Origin: Variovorax paradoxus
GTDB lineage: Bacteria; Pseudomonadota; Gammaproteobacteria; Burkholderiales; Burkholderiaceae_C
Assembly (NCBI RefSeq): GCF_000834655.1
Contig: NZ_JXQQ01000025.1
Location: 1-64,000, forward strand
DNA length: 64,000 bases
Direction of reading: 5' to 3'
In this document: piece by piece, positions 36,197 to 46,325 of the stretch
Layout of the letters: every line of letters begins with the position of its first letter
How positions within the stretch are numbered: position 1 is the stretch's first letter
Notes under the pieces: generated by a model
Seen by the model: the letters and a program-made list of their open reading frames with translations, nothing else
Database searches by the model: none
Told to the model about the DNA's origin: nothing
Made by a program: the position numbers and the translations under genes

Positions 36197-38143
36197 ATGC
36201 ATCCCAAGTACCGCCCCGACATCGACGGCCTGCGCGCCGTTGCGGTCGCGTCGGTGCTGGCGTTCCATGCGTTTCCCGACGCGCTGCCGGGCGGCTTCAT
36301 CGGGGTCGACATCTTCTTCGTGATCTCGGGCTTCCTGATCACGACGATCATCATGCAGAGCCACGCGGCGAGCGATTTCAGCTACCGCGACTTCTATGCA
36401 CGCCGCATCCGGCGGATCTTTCCGGCGCTGATGCTGGTGCTGGCGGCGACGCTGGCCTTCGGCTGGTATGCGCTGCTGCCGCGAGAGTTTGCCGAGCTCG
36501 GCAAGCAGGCGGCGGGCGGTGCGGCCTTCGTGGCCAACTTCATCTTCTGGGGCGAGTCGGGGTACTTCGATACCGCGGCCGAGACCAAGCCGCTGCTGCA
36601 CCTGTGGTCCCTCGGCATCGAGGAGCAGTTCTATATTTTCTGGCCGCTGCTGCTGGGCGTGGCATGGCGTCGGCGCTGGCCGATCGTGCGGCTGCTGTGG
36701 GTGATCGCAGTGGCGTCGTTCCTGGTCAACGTGACGACGGTGCATCCGTTCCGCGAGGCGGCGTTCTACTCGCCGGCCTCGCGTTTCTGGGAGCTGATGG
36801 TCGGCGGCATCCTGGCGTGTATGCGGCTCAAGCCCGTCGCGCCGAGCGTGTGGCGCAGCCATCTCCAGTCGGTGCTGGGCGTGGGCCTGCTCGTGCTGGG
36901 GCTCGTGATGACGCGCAGCGACAAGGCCTTTCCGGGCTGGTGGGCGCTGCTGCCGACGCTGGGGGCGGTCAGCTGCATCGCGGCCGGGCCGGGCGGCGTG
37001 CTGAACAAGTACGTGCTCTCGAACCGGGTGATGGTGTGGATCGGCCTCATCAGCTATCCGCTTTACCTGTGGCACTGGCCGCTCCTGGTGTATGCGCGGA
37101 TCGTGGAAGAGGGCAATCCGTCGGCCTGGGTGCGTGCGGGCGCGGTTGTCGCGAGCGTCTTGCTGGCGTGGGCCACTTACCGCTTTCTCGAGCGGTTCAC
37201 CCGGGCGCGCACGGGCGTCGGCATGCTGCGCGCGCTGGCCACCTCCGGCGTGGCGGTCGCGCTGGTCGGCGTGCTGGCGCTGGGCGGCATGCCGCCGCGC
37301 AACGGCAGCGACCTGCTGCGCAAGGTGACCGACGCCACGGTGGACGACAACTACTACGACGGCTTCAAACAGGAAAAGCTCGGAGCGCACAAGGTCGAGC
37401 GCACCGGCAGCGGCGCGCGCAAGGTGCTGCTGATCGGCGACAGCCATGTGCAGCAGTACGCACCGCGCGCGCTGGAACTCGCGCGCAGCGCGCCGGCGCA
37501 GATGGCCACGGCGTACTTCGCGACTTACGGGGCCTGCCCGCCGGTGCCGGGCGTGCTGTCCGATGGCAACGAAGGCTGCGACAAGGCGCGCACCGGCATG
37601 CTCGAACTGGCACTGGACCCGCGGATCGACACGGTCGTCGTCGGCGCGTGCTGGAACTGCTACTTCACCGGGAATTTCCCGCTGGCCTTCTACTTCCAGG
37701 AGGGTGGATCGGCCTACCCGATCAACAACGGCGGCCCGGGCCTCGGGCGTTCGCTCGACGCACTCGAGAAACTGTTGACGACGCTCGTCCAGAGCAAGAA
37801 AAAGGTGTACCTGCTGCTGGACAACGCGCGCAGCGTGGAGTTCGAGCCGCGCCGCCTGATCGAGGGCAGCCGCATGGGGCGGATGACCGCGCTGACCAGC
37901 ACCACCACCGGCCCGTTGCCGCCCGAACAGGCAGAGCTCAACGAGCGGTTGAAGCGCATTGCCGCATCGAGCGGGGCGGAGGCCATCGACGTGCTCGCGC
38001 AGCTTTGCAGGTCGGGCGAGTGCGTGCGGTCCATGCCCGATGGCACGCCGGTCTACAAGGACCGCGAGCACTTGCGGCCCTTCTACGTGCGGGAGCACGC
38101 GGGCTATCTGGACCCAGTGTTCCTCGGGGACGGCGGCCGGTAG
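36197..38143 (+). CDS. OafA-type membrane O-acyltransferase with SGNH domain
   Basis: This 648-residue protein has an acyltransferase-3 (OafA/YrhL) membrane domain of about ten helices (residues 1-360, starting KYRPDIDGLRAVAVASVLAFHA with the catalytic His) and a periplasmic SGNH domain (about 395-640) with nucleophile S416 in LLIGDSHVQQ and a late D-x-x-H (YKDREHL). OafA-type proteins acetylate lipopolysaccharide O-antigen or other envelope glycans. It lies between the NUDIX gene and yacG and is convergent with yacG, 13 bases apart, on the opposite strand. Confidence 0.9.
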   Translation: MHPKYRPDIDGLRAVAVASVLAFHAFPDALPGGFIGVDIFFVISGFLITTIIMQSHAASDFSYRDFYARRIRRIFPALMLVLAATLAFGWYALLPREFAELGKQAAGGAAFVANFIFWGESGYFDTAAETKPLLHLWSLGIEEQFYIFWPLLLGVAWRRRWPIVRLLWVIAVASFLVNVTTVHPFREAAFYSPASRFWELMVGGILACMRLKPVAPSVWRSHLQSVLGVGLLVLGLVMTRSDKAFPGWWALLPTLGAVSCIAAGPGGVLNKYVLSNRVMVWIGLISYPLYLWHWPLLVYARIVEEGNPSAWVRAGAVVASVLLAWATYRFLERFTRARTGVGMLRALATSGVAVALVGVLALGGMPPRNGSDLLRKVTDATVDDNYYDGFKQEKLGAHKVERTGSGARKVLLIGDSHVQQYAPRALELARSAPAQMATAYFATYGACPPVPGVLSDGNEGCDKARTGMLELALDPRIDTVVVGACWNCYFTGNFPLAFYFQEGGSAYPINNGGPGLGRSLDALEKLLTTLVQSKKKVYLLLDNARSVEFEPRRLIEGSRMGRMTALTSTTTGPLPPEQAELNERLKRIAASSGAEAIDVLAQLCRSGECVRSMPDGTPVYKDREHLRPFYVREHAGYLDPVFLGDGGR

Positions 38144-38156
38144 GCGCGGTGCCGGT

Positions 38157-38369
38157 CTACTGGAGCTTGGGGTCGCCGAACGGATCGTCGTCGGGTGGCG
38201 CCTCGGCCGGCATCCGGAATTCTTCGCTGGCCCAGGCGCCGAGATCGACGCCCTTGCAGCGCGCGCTGCAGAAGGGCCGGTAGGGGTTGGAGGGCGCGTA
38301 GATGCTCTCGCCGCCACAACTGGGGCAACGGACGATCCGCTCGCCTTTGTCGTTCACCTTCCCCGTCAT
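38157..38369 (-). CDS. yacG: DNA gyrase inhibitor YacG
   Basis: This 70-residue zinc protein that binds GyrB and blocks DNA binding has CPSCGG and [21 protein letters not shown], four-Cys zinc coordination typical of YacG. Its start overlaps the zapD stop by four bases (ATGA). Confidence 0.95.
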   Translation of the reverse strand: MTGKVNDKGERIVRCPSCGGESIYAPSNPYRPFCSARCKGVDLGAWASEEFRMPAEAPPDDDPFGDPKLQ

Positions 38370-39121
38370 GCGCAGAGTGTCAATTCAAAAGGCGCGTCTT
38401 CCGTGCTCTGGTGCAAACGGTCGTCGGCCTCGTGCCGCATGAGCCGGACCGAAACCATGAGGCGGTTGCCGCTGATTTCGGGGATCAGCCCCAGCCGGGG
38501 ATCGATGCGCAGCCGCAGCAGCTGGAAGCTGCGCCCCTGCGGGAGGTTCTGCTGGAACTGCCCGTTCGTGGCGATGACCTTGTAGGGCACATCGGCATCG
38601 CGCAGCAGCTTGAGCAGGAGGTAGATGGAAGAAGCCAGCGGCGAGAGCGTGTTCGACCAGCGCTCCAGGTCCGCGCGGCGGCTGGCCGGCGTGCGGTGCT
38701 GCCAGGCGTAGTAGGCGGGCAGGTCGAACTCGCAGGTGCCGCCCGGAATGCCGGCGCGGCTGCGAATGCTCATGAGCCACTCGTTCTCCGTCAGCGCCTG
38801 GCCGGCCTTGCCGGCGACGCTGTTGAGGGCGGCGAAGTTGCCTTCGAGTTGGCCGACGACCTGGTCGAGCACTGCTTCAGCGATGGCCGGATTGCCCCGG
38901 TAGCTGTTGAAGACGTTCTTGTGCTTGTCGAGATCTCGCAGCACATCGGCCTTGAGGTCTGCGCGCGCCGCCACGTCCATGATCTCGAAGATCGTGATCA
39001 GGGCGTAGTGATGGGAAAGCGGCGATTCCGAGGGCACCAGTTCTCCGAGGCGACGGAACAGGTGTTCCAGCCTCAGGTAGGTGCGGATGCGCTCGTTGAA
39101 GGGGTACTCGTAAAGGATCAC
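38366..39121 (-). CDS. zapD: cell-division protein ZapD
   Basis: This 251-residue cytosolic FtsZ-bundling factor has [19 protein letters not shown] at the start, typical of ZapD/YacF, helical region to about residue 130, then the beta barrel. The start is GTG at 39121 with AGGAAA upstream. It is followed, overlapping, by yacG, and preceded on the same strand by an O-acylation pair that separates it from coaE. Confidence 0.93.
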   Translation of the reverse strand: MILYEYPFNERIRTYLRLEHLFRRLGELVPSESPLSHHYALITIFEIMDVAARADLKADVLRDLDKHKNVFNSYRGNPAIAEAVLDQVVGQLEGNFAALNSVAGKAGQALTENEWLMSIRSRAGIPGGTCEFDLPAYYAWQHRTPASRRADLERWSNTLSPLASSIYLLLKLLRDADVPYKVIATNGQFQQNLPQGRSFQLLRLRIDPRLGLIPEISGNRLMVSVRLMRHEADDRLHQSTEDAPFELTLCA

Positions 39122-39157
39122 GCGTTTTTATCGGTTTCCTGTCGCGGGATCATAACT

Positions 39158-40177
39158 TCAGGGTGATTTGGAAGGGGGCGTCGGAAGCACCTCGCGCACG
39201 GCGGCCAGCATGCGGTCGCCGAGCAGGAGCTGTCCGTGCATCGACATGTGAGTGTCGTTCGAGAAATAGAAGTCGCGAACCTGAGAGTGTTTCTCACGTG
39301 TAAAAGCGAAGAGGTCGGGGCCCGTCAGCTTAGATTCGCGGAAGCCCGTTTCGAAATCCTTCGAGTAGTCGGGCTTCAGGTACACCGTGGTCTTGTTGGG
39401 GATCACCATCCACATGATCGGGACGGCGCTGTGCGCGGCTGTGAAGTTCTTCATCCAATCCAGGTGCGCGAGGGTCAGCGGGCCGTTGTCCTCGTCTTCG
39501 GCGAAGAAAGGCATCTTGTCGCATGCGTGGTGCGAGAAGTACTTGCAGCCGTTGGGCACCGGGCGCACCCAGGTGTTCCAGTCGAAGTAGGTGTCGGTTG
39601 CAGACTTTTTCGCTTTCCACGTGTTGTAGTACGTGGTCACGCCGGTCATGAACTGGACGTTCCAGTTGGGCGCGGGTTCGGGCACGGTCTCGTCCGGCTT
39701 GACCAGGGGATGCGGCATGGCGTCGTAGGGCATGCGCATCTTCTCGCACTTCGCGCTGTCCTTGGTGCGGTCGCCCAGCAGGCGCTCGACGCTCTCGATG
39801 ATGATCAGCTTGCCCTTGAAGCCCGAGCGCTGGACCCACTGGTCGAAGTCGCCGCACAGCGCGTTCTCGTACTGGCCCCAGTAGCTGGTCGAGACGCGGT
39901 AGCCGGCCGCCACGAGCTTGGACTGCCAGCGGAAGGTCATGGAGAAGCTGTCGCCGATGACCATGATGTCCGCCTGATCGACCGGCGTGCCCTTGAGCAA
40001 TGCGGGGTCGACTTTCGGCGGGGGCGCGGTCCAGCCGAACTCGCGCTCGGACAGGCGCCCGATCCGCGTGAGGTCGCCATAGGGAATGGGGCTGGTCAGC
40101 GAAACGATCCATAGCCCCATCAGCACGATGTAGCCGATGAAGAAGAACCGCAGCCAGACTTTCGCGGGCATCGTCAT
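39158..40177 (-). CDS. AlgX/AlgJ-like SGNH acetylation protein
   Basis: This 339-residue protein has one N-terminal helix (residues about 10-27) and a periplasmic SGNH domain: GDSFS at 75-79 with S77 the likely nucleophile and the D308-T309-H310 pair (SNDTHMS). It resembles AlgJ/AlgX, which acetylate alginate with acetyl passed by an MBOAT partner. It lies six bases after the MBOAT gene, so the two form one O-acetylation unit. Cysteines 108 and 143 may form a disulfide. No alginate or cellulose synthesis genes are nearby; the target glycan is unknown. Confidence 0.8.
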   Translation of the reverse strand: MTMPAKVWLRFFFIGYIVLMGLWIVSLTSPIPYGDLTRIGRLSEREFGWTAPPPKVDPALLKGTPVDQADIMVIGDSFSMTFRWQSKLVAAGYRVSTSYWGQYENALCGDFDQWVQRSGFKGKLIIIESVERLLGDRTKDSAKCEKMRMPYDAMPHPLVKPDETVPEPAPNWNVQFMTGVTTYYNTWKAKKSATDTYFDWNTWVRPVPNGCKYFSHHACDKMPFFAEDEDNGPLTLAHLDWMKNFTAAHSAVPIMWMVIPNKTTVYLKPDYSKDFETGFRESKLTGPDLFAFTREKHSQVRDFYFSNDTHMSMHGQLLLGDRMLAAVREVLPTPPSKSP

Positions 40178-40183
40178 GTCGAA

Positions 40184-41677
40184 TCAGAATTGGAAGTAGA
40201 GGAACGGGCTGTAGTTGCCCAGCTTCGAGACGCACCACGCGAACAGCGCGAACGTGCCGATGGCGAGCACCGCGGTCGAGAGCCACGCCATGACCGGGCG
40301 GCCCGCAACGGCCTTCGGATGCGGAATCCAGCGCTCCAGCGTGATGGTGGGCGGCAGCGCCAGGCAGATGATGATGCCGACCAGCATGGTCTGGAAGAAC
40401 TCGGGCTTGCGGAACGGAACCGGGCCCAGCTCGCTGAACGCCGAGGGCGGCGCGCCGTGCAGGCCGAGCATGCCCTTGTAGATCGCCATGGCCGTGTGCA
40501 TGCCGTCGGCGCGGAAGACGATCCAGGCCACCACCACGCAGAGGAAGGTCAGGAACCAGCCGAGCAGGCGGGCGATGCGCCCGGGCGTGGCGTTGCGGCG
40601 CACCTTGGCGTTCCAGAGGTGGTTGATCATCAGGAAGATGCCGTGCAGCGCGCCCCAGATCACGAAGGTCCAGGCGGCGCCGTGCCAGAGGCCGCCCAGC
40701 AGCATCGTGAGGAACAGGTTCAGGTAGCGCCGGGCCGGGCCCTTGCGGTTGCCGCCCAGCGGCACGTAGAGGTAGTCGCGCAGGAAGTTCGACAGCGAGA
40801 TGTGCCAGCGGCGCCAGAACTCGATGATGTTGGTCGACTTGTAGGGCGAGCGGAAATTGAGCGGCAGTTGCACGCCCAGGCACAGCGAGAGGCCCACCGC
40901 CATGTCCGAGTAGCCCGAGAAGTCGAAATAGATCTGCAGCGTGTAGGCGAGCGCTCCGAACCACGCGGTGTAGAGCGTGGGCTCGATGCCCTTGTGCACG
41001 CCGTTGAACATCATGTCGGCGTACTGGCCCAGGGGGTCGGCGATCAGCAGTTTCTTGGCAAGGCCGAAGACGAAGATGGCGATGCCGATGGCCACCTTGT
41101 TCGGGTCGAGCCGGTAGGTGGAAGGGTTCGCGAACTGCGGCATCATCTGCGCGTGATGCAGCACGGGGCCCGCGATCAGGTGCGGGAAGTAGGTCACGAA
41201 AAGCAGGTAATGGACGAAGCTGCGCTCGTGCACCTTGCCCTGCCAGCAGTCGACCAGGAAGGCGATCTGCGTGAAGGTGTAGAACGAGATGCCGATCGGC
41301 AGCACGATGTGCACCAGCTCGATCGGCGTGAGGCCTGCGGCGACCAGGCCCGCGTCGACGTTTTCCAGAAAGAAGTTGGCGTACTTGAAGACGGCGAGCA
41401 CACCCAGGTTGACCACCAATGCACAGATCAGCAGCGTCTTGCGCTTGCGGTCGTCGCGGCCCGGCGCGGGCGACAGGTGCAGGCCGAACCAGTAGTTGAC
41501 GCAGATGGAACCCAGCAGCAGCGGCAGGGCCTGCACGCTCCACCAGCCGTAGAAAAAGAGCGAAGCCAGCGCGAGGAAGCCGGCGGCAGCGCGGGCGTTG
41601 CGCTTGCCAATCAGGAAAAACCCGATCAGGACCAACGGGAAAAAGACAAAAATGAATGGATACGAGTTGAAAAGCAT
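40184..41677 (-). CDS. AlgI-like MBOAT O-acyltransferase
   Basis: This 497-residue inner-membrane MBOAT protein has about 11 helices and LLGGLWHGAAWTFVIWGALHG, which holds the active-site histidine. It resembles AlgI/PatA/DltB, which move acetyl groups from the cytoplasm to a periplasmic acceptor protein. It is paired with the SGNH protein six bases downstream. The unit is inserted between coaE and zapD. Confidence 0.88.
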   Translation of the reverse strand: MLFNSYPFIFVFFPLVLIGFFLIGKRNARAAAGFLALASLFFYGWWSVQALPLLLGSICVNYWFGLHLSPAPGRDDRKRKTLLICALVVNLGVLAVFKYANFFLENVDAGLVAAGLTPIELVHIVLPIGISFYTFTQIAFLVDCWQGKVHERSFVHYLLFVTYFPHLIAGPVLHHAQMMPQFANPSTYRLDPNKVAIGIAIFVFGLAKKLLIADPLGQYADMMFNGVHKGIEPTLYTAWFGALAYTLQIYFDFSGYSDMAVGLSLCLGVQLPLNFRSPYKSTNIIEFWRRWHISLSNFLRDYLYVPLGGNRKGPARRYLNLFLTMLLGGLWHGAAWTFVIWGALHGIFLMINHLWNAKVRRNATPGRIARLLGWFLTFLCVVVAWIVFRADGMHTAMAIYKGMLGLHGAPPSAFSELGPVPFRKPEFFQTMLVGIIICLALPPTITLERWIPHPKAVAGRPVMAWLSTAVLAIGTFALFAWCVSKLGNYSPFLYFQF

Positions 41678-41750
41678 CTCGGGGAGGGCACTGCGGCGAG
41701 CGCCTTTTTGTCGTAATCGTTATGCAGCCGCGATAGCGGCAGGTCTCGGA

Positions 41751-42359
41751 TTATCGCGTGGTGGCCGCAGCCCACTGCTTCCAGAGACCCTGCACTTCGG
41801 TTTCGAGTTCCGCGAGCGTCAATGACTCGTTGAAAATGACTGCGTCGGCGGCTGCCCGGCGCGCCCGGCGCGAGGCCTGCTGGGCGATCACCGCGTTGAC
41901 GGCTTCGGGCGTCCAGCCCGAGCGGGCGACAACGCGCTGGAGCTGCGTGGTTTCGGTGGCGTCGACCACCAGCACCCGGTCCACGATGGCTCGCCAGCGA
42001 CCGGATTCGACGAGCAGCGGTACGTCGAACACCACGACGGCGACTTCGCCCGCGGCTGCGGCCTGGCGCTGGGTTTCCGTGCCGATCAGCGGATGCAGGA
42101 TGGATTCGAGCCGCACCTTGGCGCCCGCATCGGTGAACACGATCTGGCGCATGGCAGCCCTGTCGAGGCCGCCGTCAGGGGCAATGACGCCTCGTCCGAA
42201 AGCAGCTTCGAGCGCCGGCATCGCGATGCCGCCGGCCTGCGCGATTCTGCGTGCGATCGCGTCGGTGTCGACCAGCACGGCGCCCTGGGCAACCAGCAGT
42301 CCGGCTACGGTGCTCTTGCCGCTGCCGATGCCGCCCGTCAGGCCGATGCGCCGAACCAT
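41751..42359 (-). CDS. coaE: dephospho-CoA kinase CoaE
   Basis: This 202-residue enzyme phosphorylates dephospho-CoA, the last step of CoA synthesis. Its P-loop is GLTGGIGSGKST (about residues 5-16), with VFDVPLLVESG in the CoA-binding lid region. It starts 10 bases after pilD; pilB-pilC-pilD-coaE forms one minus-strand run, as in other betaproteobacteria. Confidence 0.95.
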   Translation of the reverse strand: MVRRIGLTGGIGSGKSTVAGLLVAQGAVLVDTDAIARRIAQAGGIAMPALEAAFGRGVIAPDGGLDRAAMRQIVFTDAGAKVRLESILHPLIGTETQRQAAAAGEVAVVVFDVPLLVESGRWRAIVDRVLVVDATETTQLQRVVARSGWTPEAVNAVIAQQASRRARRAAADAVIFNESLTLAELETEVQGLWKQWAAATTR

Positions 42360-42369
42360 GCCCGGATTC

Positions 42370-43335
42370 TCAATGGATCAGCGCGCCGAGCGGGAACGCG
42401 AAGGGCACCCATTGCCGCACGACTTCGGGACCGATCACCAGGCAGACGAGGCCCGCGCCGGCCAGGAAGGGACCGAACGCGATCGGGATGTCCTTGTGCG
42501 CCAGCTTGCCGACCACGCGAAGGGTGATGCCGATCACCGCGCCCACCAGCGAAGAGACGAGGATGATGGCGATGAGGTAGTCGGCGCCGAGCCAGACGCC
42601 CAGTGCGGCGAGCAGTTTGAAGTCTCCATAGCCCATGCCTTCCTTGCCTGTGACCAGGCGGTAGGCATGGTACACAAGCCAGAGGCTCAGGTAGCCGAAC
42701 ACCGCACCCCACACCGCCGAACTCAGGGGCACGCCGGTCCAGCCCATGGCCGCACCGACGAGGCCGAGCCAGAGGAGGGCGTAGTTCAGCGAATCGGGCA
42801 GGAACTGGGTGTCGAAATCAATCAGGAACTGGCAGATCAGGAGCGCGGCGAAGGCCGCCCACAACGCACCCGCGGGGGTGAGGCCGAAACGCCAGCCGCA
42901 GAGGGCGAAGAAAGCGCCCGTGACCAGCTCGACCAACGGATAGCGCGGGCTGATCGGGGTCTTGCACGACCCACAGCGGCCGCGCAGGAACAGGTAGCTC
43001 AAAACAGGGATGTTCTGGTACCAGCGGATCTTGTGGCCGCAGGCGCCGCAGCGTGATGCGGGGCGCGTGAGGTCGAAGGGCGGGAGGCTCTCGATCGCCA
43101 CTGCCGCCTTGTCCGCCGCGGCTTCGAGTCCGGCAGGCGGCACAGCCTTGGGGCCGAAGACCAGCGACCACAGCGAGGGCACGTCCTTCGACGTCATCAG
43201 GTTGGCGACGGCGTCGGAGAGCCACTCCCGGTACATCATGACCGGGGTCCGGTAGATCACGACATTCAGGAAGCTGCCGATCAATAGCCCCAGCACGCCG
43301 GCCAGGACGGCGTCGAACCCTTGCGAAACCGGCAT
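42370..43335 (-). CDS. pilD: prepilin leader peptidase/N-methyltransferase PilD
   Basis: This 321-residue membrane aspartyl protease (A24 family) has an N-terminal zinc-binding pattern CGACGHKIRW...RCGSCKTPI for the methyltransferase part, the first catalytic Asp region at DFDTQFLPD, and the second in GYGDFKLLA. About eight helices are visible. It processes type IV pilins and type II pseudopilins. Its ATG overlaps the pilC stop (TGATG). Confidence 0.95.
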   Translation of the reverse strand: MPVSQGFDAVLAGVLGLLIGSFLNVVIYRTPVMMYREWLSDAVANLMTSKDVPSLWSLVFGPKAVPPAGLEAAADKAAVAIESLPPFDLTRPASRCGACGHKIRWYQNIPVLSYLFLRGRCGSCKTPISPRYPLVELVTGAFFALCGWRFGLTPAGALWAAFAALLICQFLIDFDTQFLPDSLNYALLWLGLVGAAMGWTGVPLSSAVWGAVFGYLSLWLVYHAYRLVTGKEGMGYGDFKLLAALGVWLGADYLIAIILVSSLVGAVIGITLRVVGKLAHKDIPIAFGPFLAGAGLVCLVIGPEVVRQWVPFAFPLGALIH

Positions 43336-44567
43336 CAGACGACTTGGCCGAGCTTGAAGATGGGCAGATACATCGACACCACGATGCCACCGATGATGGT
43401 GCCGAGGAACACGATGATGATGGGTTCCATCAGGCTGGAGAGACCAGCGACCATGTCGTCGACCTCGGATTCGTAGAAGTCGGCAGCCTTGCCCAGCATG
43501 TGGTCGATGGAGCCGGATTCTTCGCCAATGGCGGTCATCTGGATCACCATCGAGGGGAAGAGATTGACGTTGGTCATTGCAGCCGTGAGGCTGGTGCCGG
43601 TCGACACTTCTTGCTGAATCTTGGCGGTGGCATCGCCGTAGACGGAATTGCCGGAAGCACCTCCCACCGAATCCAGCGCTTCGACCAGCGGCACGCCAGC
43701 GGCAAACATCGTGGCAAGCGTTCGCGTCCAGCGTGCAATGCAGGATTTTTCAATCAGCGTGCCAAAAATCGGAATGCGCAGAACCAGGCGGTCCATGAAC
43801 TTTTGCATGCGCTCGTTGCGTTTCCATGCCTGCATGAAAAAGTAAAACCCGCCCCCGATGCCCCCAAAGATCAGCCACCAGTAAGACACAAAGAACTCGC
43901 TCATGGCCATCACAAACAGTGTCGGAGCCGGCAAGTCGGCGCCGAACGAAGTGAAGACCTGCTTGAAGGCCGGAATCACAAAGATCATGATGATCGCCAC
44001 CACGACGAATGCGACGACCACCACAGAGGTCGGATACATCAACGCCGACTTGATCTTCGACTTGATCGCCTCGGTCTTTTCCATGTAGGTGGCAAGACGA
44101 TCGAGCAACTCTTCGAGAATACCCGCCGCTTCACCAGCCTCCACCAGATTGCAGTAAAGGTTGTCGAAGTACTTCGGGAACTTGCGGAAGGCGGCTGACA
44201 GCGAAGTGCCGGTTTCCACGTCGCTGCGGATGTCGTTGAGCAGCTTCGCAACGCTTGCATTCGCGTTGCCGCGGCCGACGATGTCGAAGGACTGCATGAG
44301 CGGCACGCCGGCCTTCATCATGGTGGCGAGTTGGCGCGTGAAGATCGCGATGTCCTTGGGCTTGATGGCCTTGCCCGAGCGCATGCGGCGCTTCTTGATC
44401 TTGCTGGCGAGCACGCCTTGACGTCGCAGCGCAGCCTGTACCTGGTTCTCACCGGCGGCTCGAAGTTCGCCGCGCACCAGCTTGCCGTTACGGTCCTTGC
44501 CTTCCCACTCGAAGACAAATTCCTTGTGCGTGATCTGGGAGGAGCGGGGGGATGCCACTGTTGCCAT
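43335..44567 (-). CDS. pilC: type IV pilus inner-membrane platform protein PilC
   Basis: This 410-residue protein has two repeats of the T2SSF domain (about residues 75-195 and 280-400) with three to four membrane helices; FTRQLATMMKAGVPLMQSFD and WTRTLATMFAAGVPLVEALD show the duplication. It is the platform for the pilus ATPases. It is flanked by pilB upstream and pilD downstream. Confidence 0.96.
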   Translation of the reverse strand: MATVASPRSSQITHKEFVFEWEGKDRNGKLVRGELRAAGENQVQAALRRQGVLASKIKKRRMRSGKAIKPKDIAIFTRQLATMMKAGVPLMQSFDIVGRGNANASVAKLLNDIRSDVETGTSLSAAFRKFPKYFDNLYCNLVEAGEAAGILEELLDRLATYMEKTEAIKSKIKSALMYPTSVVVVAFVVVAIIMIFVIPAFKQVFTSFGADLPAPTLFVMAMSEFFVSYWWLIFGGIGGGFYFFMQAWKRNERMQKFMDRLVLRIPIFGTLIEKSCIARWTRTLATMFAAGVPLVEALDSVGGASGNSVYGDATAKIQQEVSTGTSLTAAMTNVNLFPSMVIQMTAIGEESGSIDHMLGKAADFYESEVDDMVAGLSSLMEPIIIVFLGTIIGGIVVSMYLPIFKLGQVV

Positions 44568-44591
44568 TCGATCTCCGGTATTCAGTGTTCG

Positions 44592-46325
44592 TTATTCGTT
44601 GGTGCAAGCCACCACTTCTTCGAGCGAAGTGAGACCCTGCCTGACTTTTCCGAGGCCCGATTGGCGCAGCGAACGCACGCCCTCGGCTTCGGATTGCTGC
44701 GCGATGTCGAGTGCGCTGCCATCGCGCAGGATGATTTCCTGGATGGCTTCGGTGATCGGCATCACCTGGTAGATGCCGACGCGGCCTTTGTAGCCTCCGC
44801 TGCATGCGGAGCAACCGACCGGGCGGTAGGGCTTCCACGTGCCGTCCAGGTCCGCTTCCTTGAAGCCCGCTTCAAGCAATGCTTCCCGTGGGATGTCCGC
44901 CGGCACGCGACATACCGTGCAAAGCCGTCGCGCGAGGCGCTGCGCGGTGATCAGGATCACGCTCGATGCGATGTTGAACGGCGCAATGCCCATGTTGCGC
45001 ATGCGCGTGAGCGTGGTGGGAGCGTCGTTGGTGTGCAGCGTCGAGAGCACCAGATGGCCAGTCTGCGCGGCCTTGATCGAGATGTCGGCGGTTTCGAGGT
45101 CGCGAATTTCGCCGACCATGATGATGTCCGGATCTTGGCGCAGGAACGCGCGCAATGCGGTGGCGAAGGTTAGGCCGGCCCGCTCGTTGACGTTGACCTG
45201 GTTGACGCCTGGCAGGTTAATTTCGGACGGATCTTCCGCCGTCGCGATGTTGACGCCTGGCTGGTTCAAAAGATTCAGGCAGGTGTAGAGCGACACCGTC
45301 TTGCCCGAGCCCGTGGGACCGGTGACAAGCACCATGCCGTAGGGGCGGCCGATGGCGTAAAGGAGGCGCTCTTTTTCTACAGCGTCGTAGCCGAGCGCGT
45401 CGATACCCAGCCGTGCACTGCTTGGGTCCAGGATACGTACCACGATCTTTTCGCCGAACAGCGTGGGCAGCGTGCTCACGCGAAAGTCGATCACGCGGTC
45501 CGGCCCGATCTTGAGCTTCATGCGGCCGTCCTGCGGCACGCGCTTTTCGGAAATGTCGAGCCGCGAGATGACCTTGATGCGGGACGCCAACTTGTCCTTG
45601 ATGACGGTGGGCGGACTGGCAATTTCGCGCAGTTCGCCGTCGACCCGGAAGCGCACGCGGTAGTGATGCTCGTAAGGCTCGAAGTGAATGTCGGAGGCGC
45701 GCATGCTGACTGCGTCGAGCAGCATCTTGTGAAGAAAGCGCACGACAGGCGCGTCTTCGACTTCGGCGATCGCCTGTTCGCTGACGTCGCCCGCGGTTTC
45801 GGCGCTTACATCATCGAACTCGAATTCGGAGCCGACGATGTTATTGATGGTCTCTGCCGCGCTCGCTGCGGCAGCATCGATCATTCGCGAAAGCTTGTCG
45901 TATTCCGCGATGACCCAGTCAACGCCCATTTGCGAGGCGAACTTGATCTTCTCCGCGGCTTGCTGGTCAGACGGGTCCGCCGTTGCAACAATGAGACGGT
46001 TGTTCCGCTTGCTGAGGACAACGATGCGATATGCGTGGCACAGCTTCGGATCGAGCAAATCCTTGGGTAGACGCTGGTGGTCGATGGCGTCGAGATCGAG
46101 CAGCGGTGCGCCGAAAGCGGTGGAAAGTGTGTGGGCGAGATCGGCTGCAGAGACCGCACCTGTCCCAGTCAACTCTGCGATGAAGCTGGTGCGGCCGCTC
46201 AGGGACTTCTGGTAGATGTCTTCTGCGATTTTTGCGGGCAACTTGCCAGCCGAAACGAGAGCCCGCGCCAAGCCCGGGAGGGCTATTTGCGAGAGTTCTT
46301 TAACTGGAAGTTCGGCAGCGGCCAT
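44592..46325 (-). CDS. pilB: type IV pilus assembly ATPase PilB
   Basis: This 577-residue GspE/PilB ATPase has an N-terminal MshEN domain (about 40-180), Walker A GPTGSGKT, the Asp box and AQTGHLVLSTLHTNDAP, and the four-Cys zinc site near the end (CTVCRVP...CSACSGG). It powers pilus extension. It is the first gene of pilB-pilC-pilD-coaE. Pilin genes are not in the window. Confidence 0.96.
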   Translation of the reverse strand: MAAAELPVKELSQIALPGLARALVSAGKLPAKIAEDIYQKSLSGRTSFIAELTGTGAVSAADLAHTLSTAFGAPLLDLDAIDHQRLPKDLLDPKLCHAYRIVVLSKRNNRLIVATADPSDQQAAEKIKFASQMGVDWVIAEYDKLSRMIDAAAASAAETINNIVGSEFEFDDVSAETAGDVSEQAIAEVEDAPVVRFLHKMLLDAVSMRASDIHFEPYEHHYRVRFRVDGELREIASPPTVIKDKLASRIKVISRLDISEKRVPQDGRMKLKIGPDRVIDFRVSTLPTLFGEKIVVRILDPSSARLGIDALGYDAVEKERLLYAIGRPYGMVLVTGPTGSGKTVSLYTCLNLLNQPGVNIATAEDPSEINLPGVNQVNVNERAGLTFATALRAFLRQDPDIIMVGEIRDLETADISIKAAQTGHLVLSTLHTNDAPTTLTRMRNMGIAPFNIASSVILITAQRLARRLCTVCRVPADIPREALLEAGFKEADLDGTWKPYRPVGCSACSGGYKGRVGIYQVMPITEAIQEIILRDGSALDIAQQSEAEGVRSLRQSGLGKVRQGLTSLEEVVACTNE

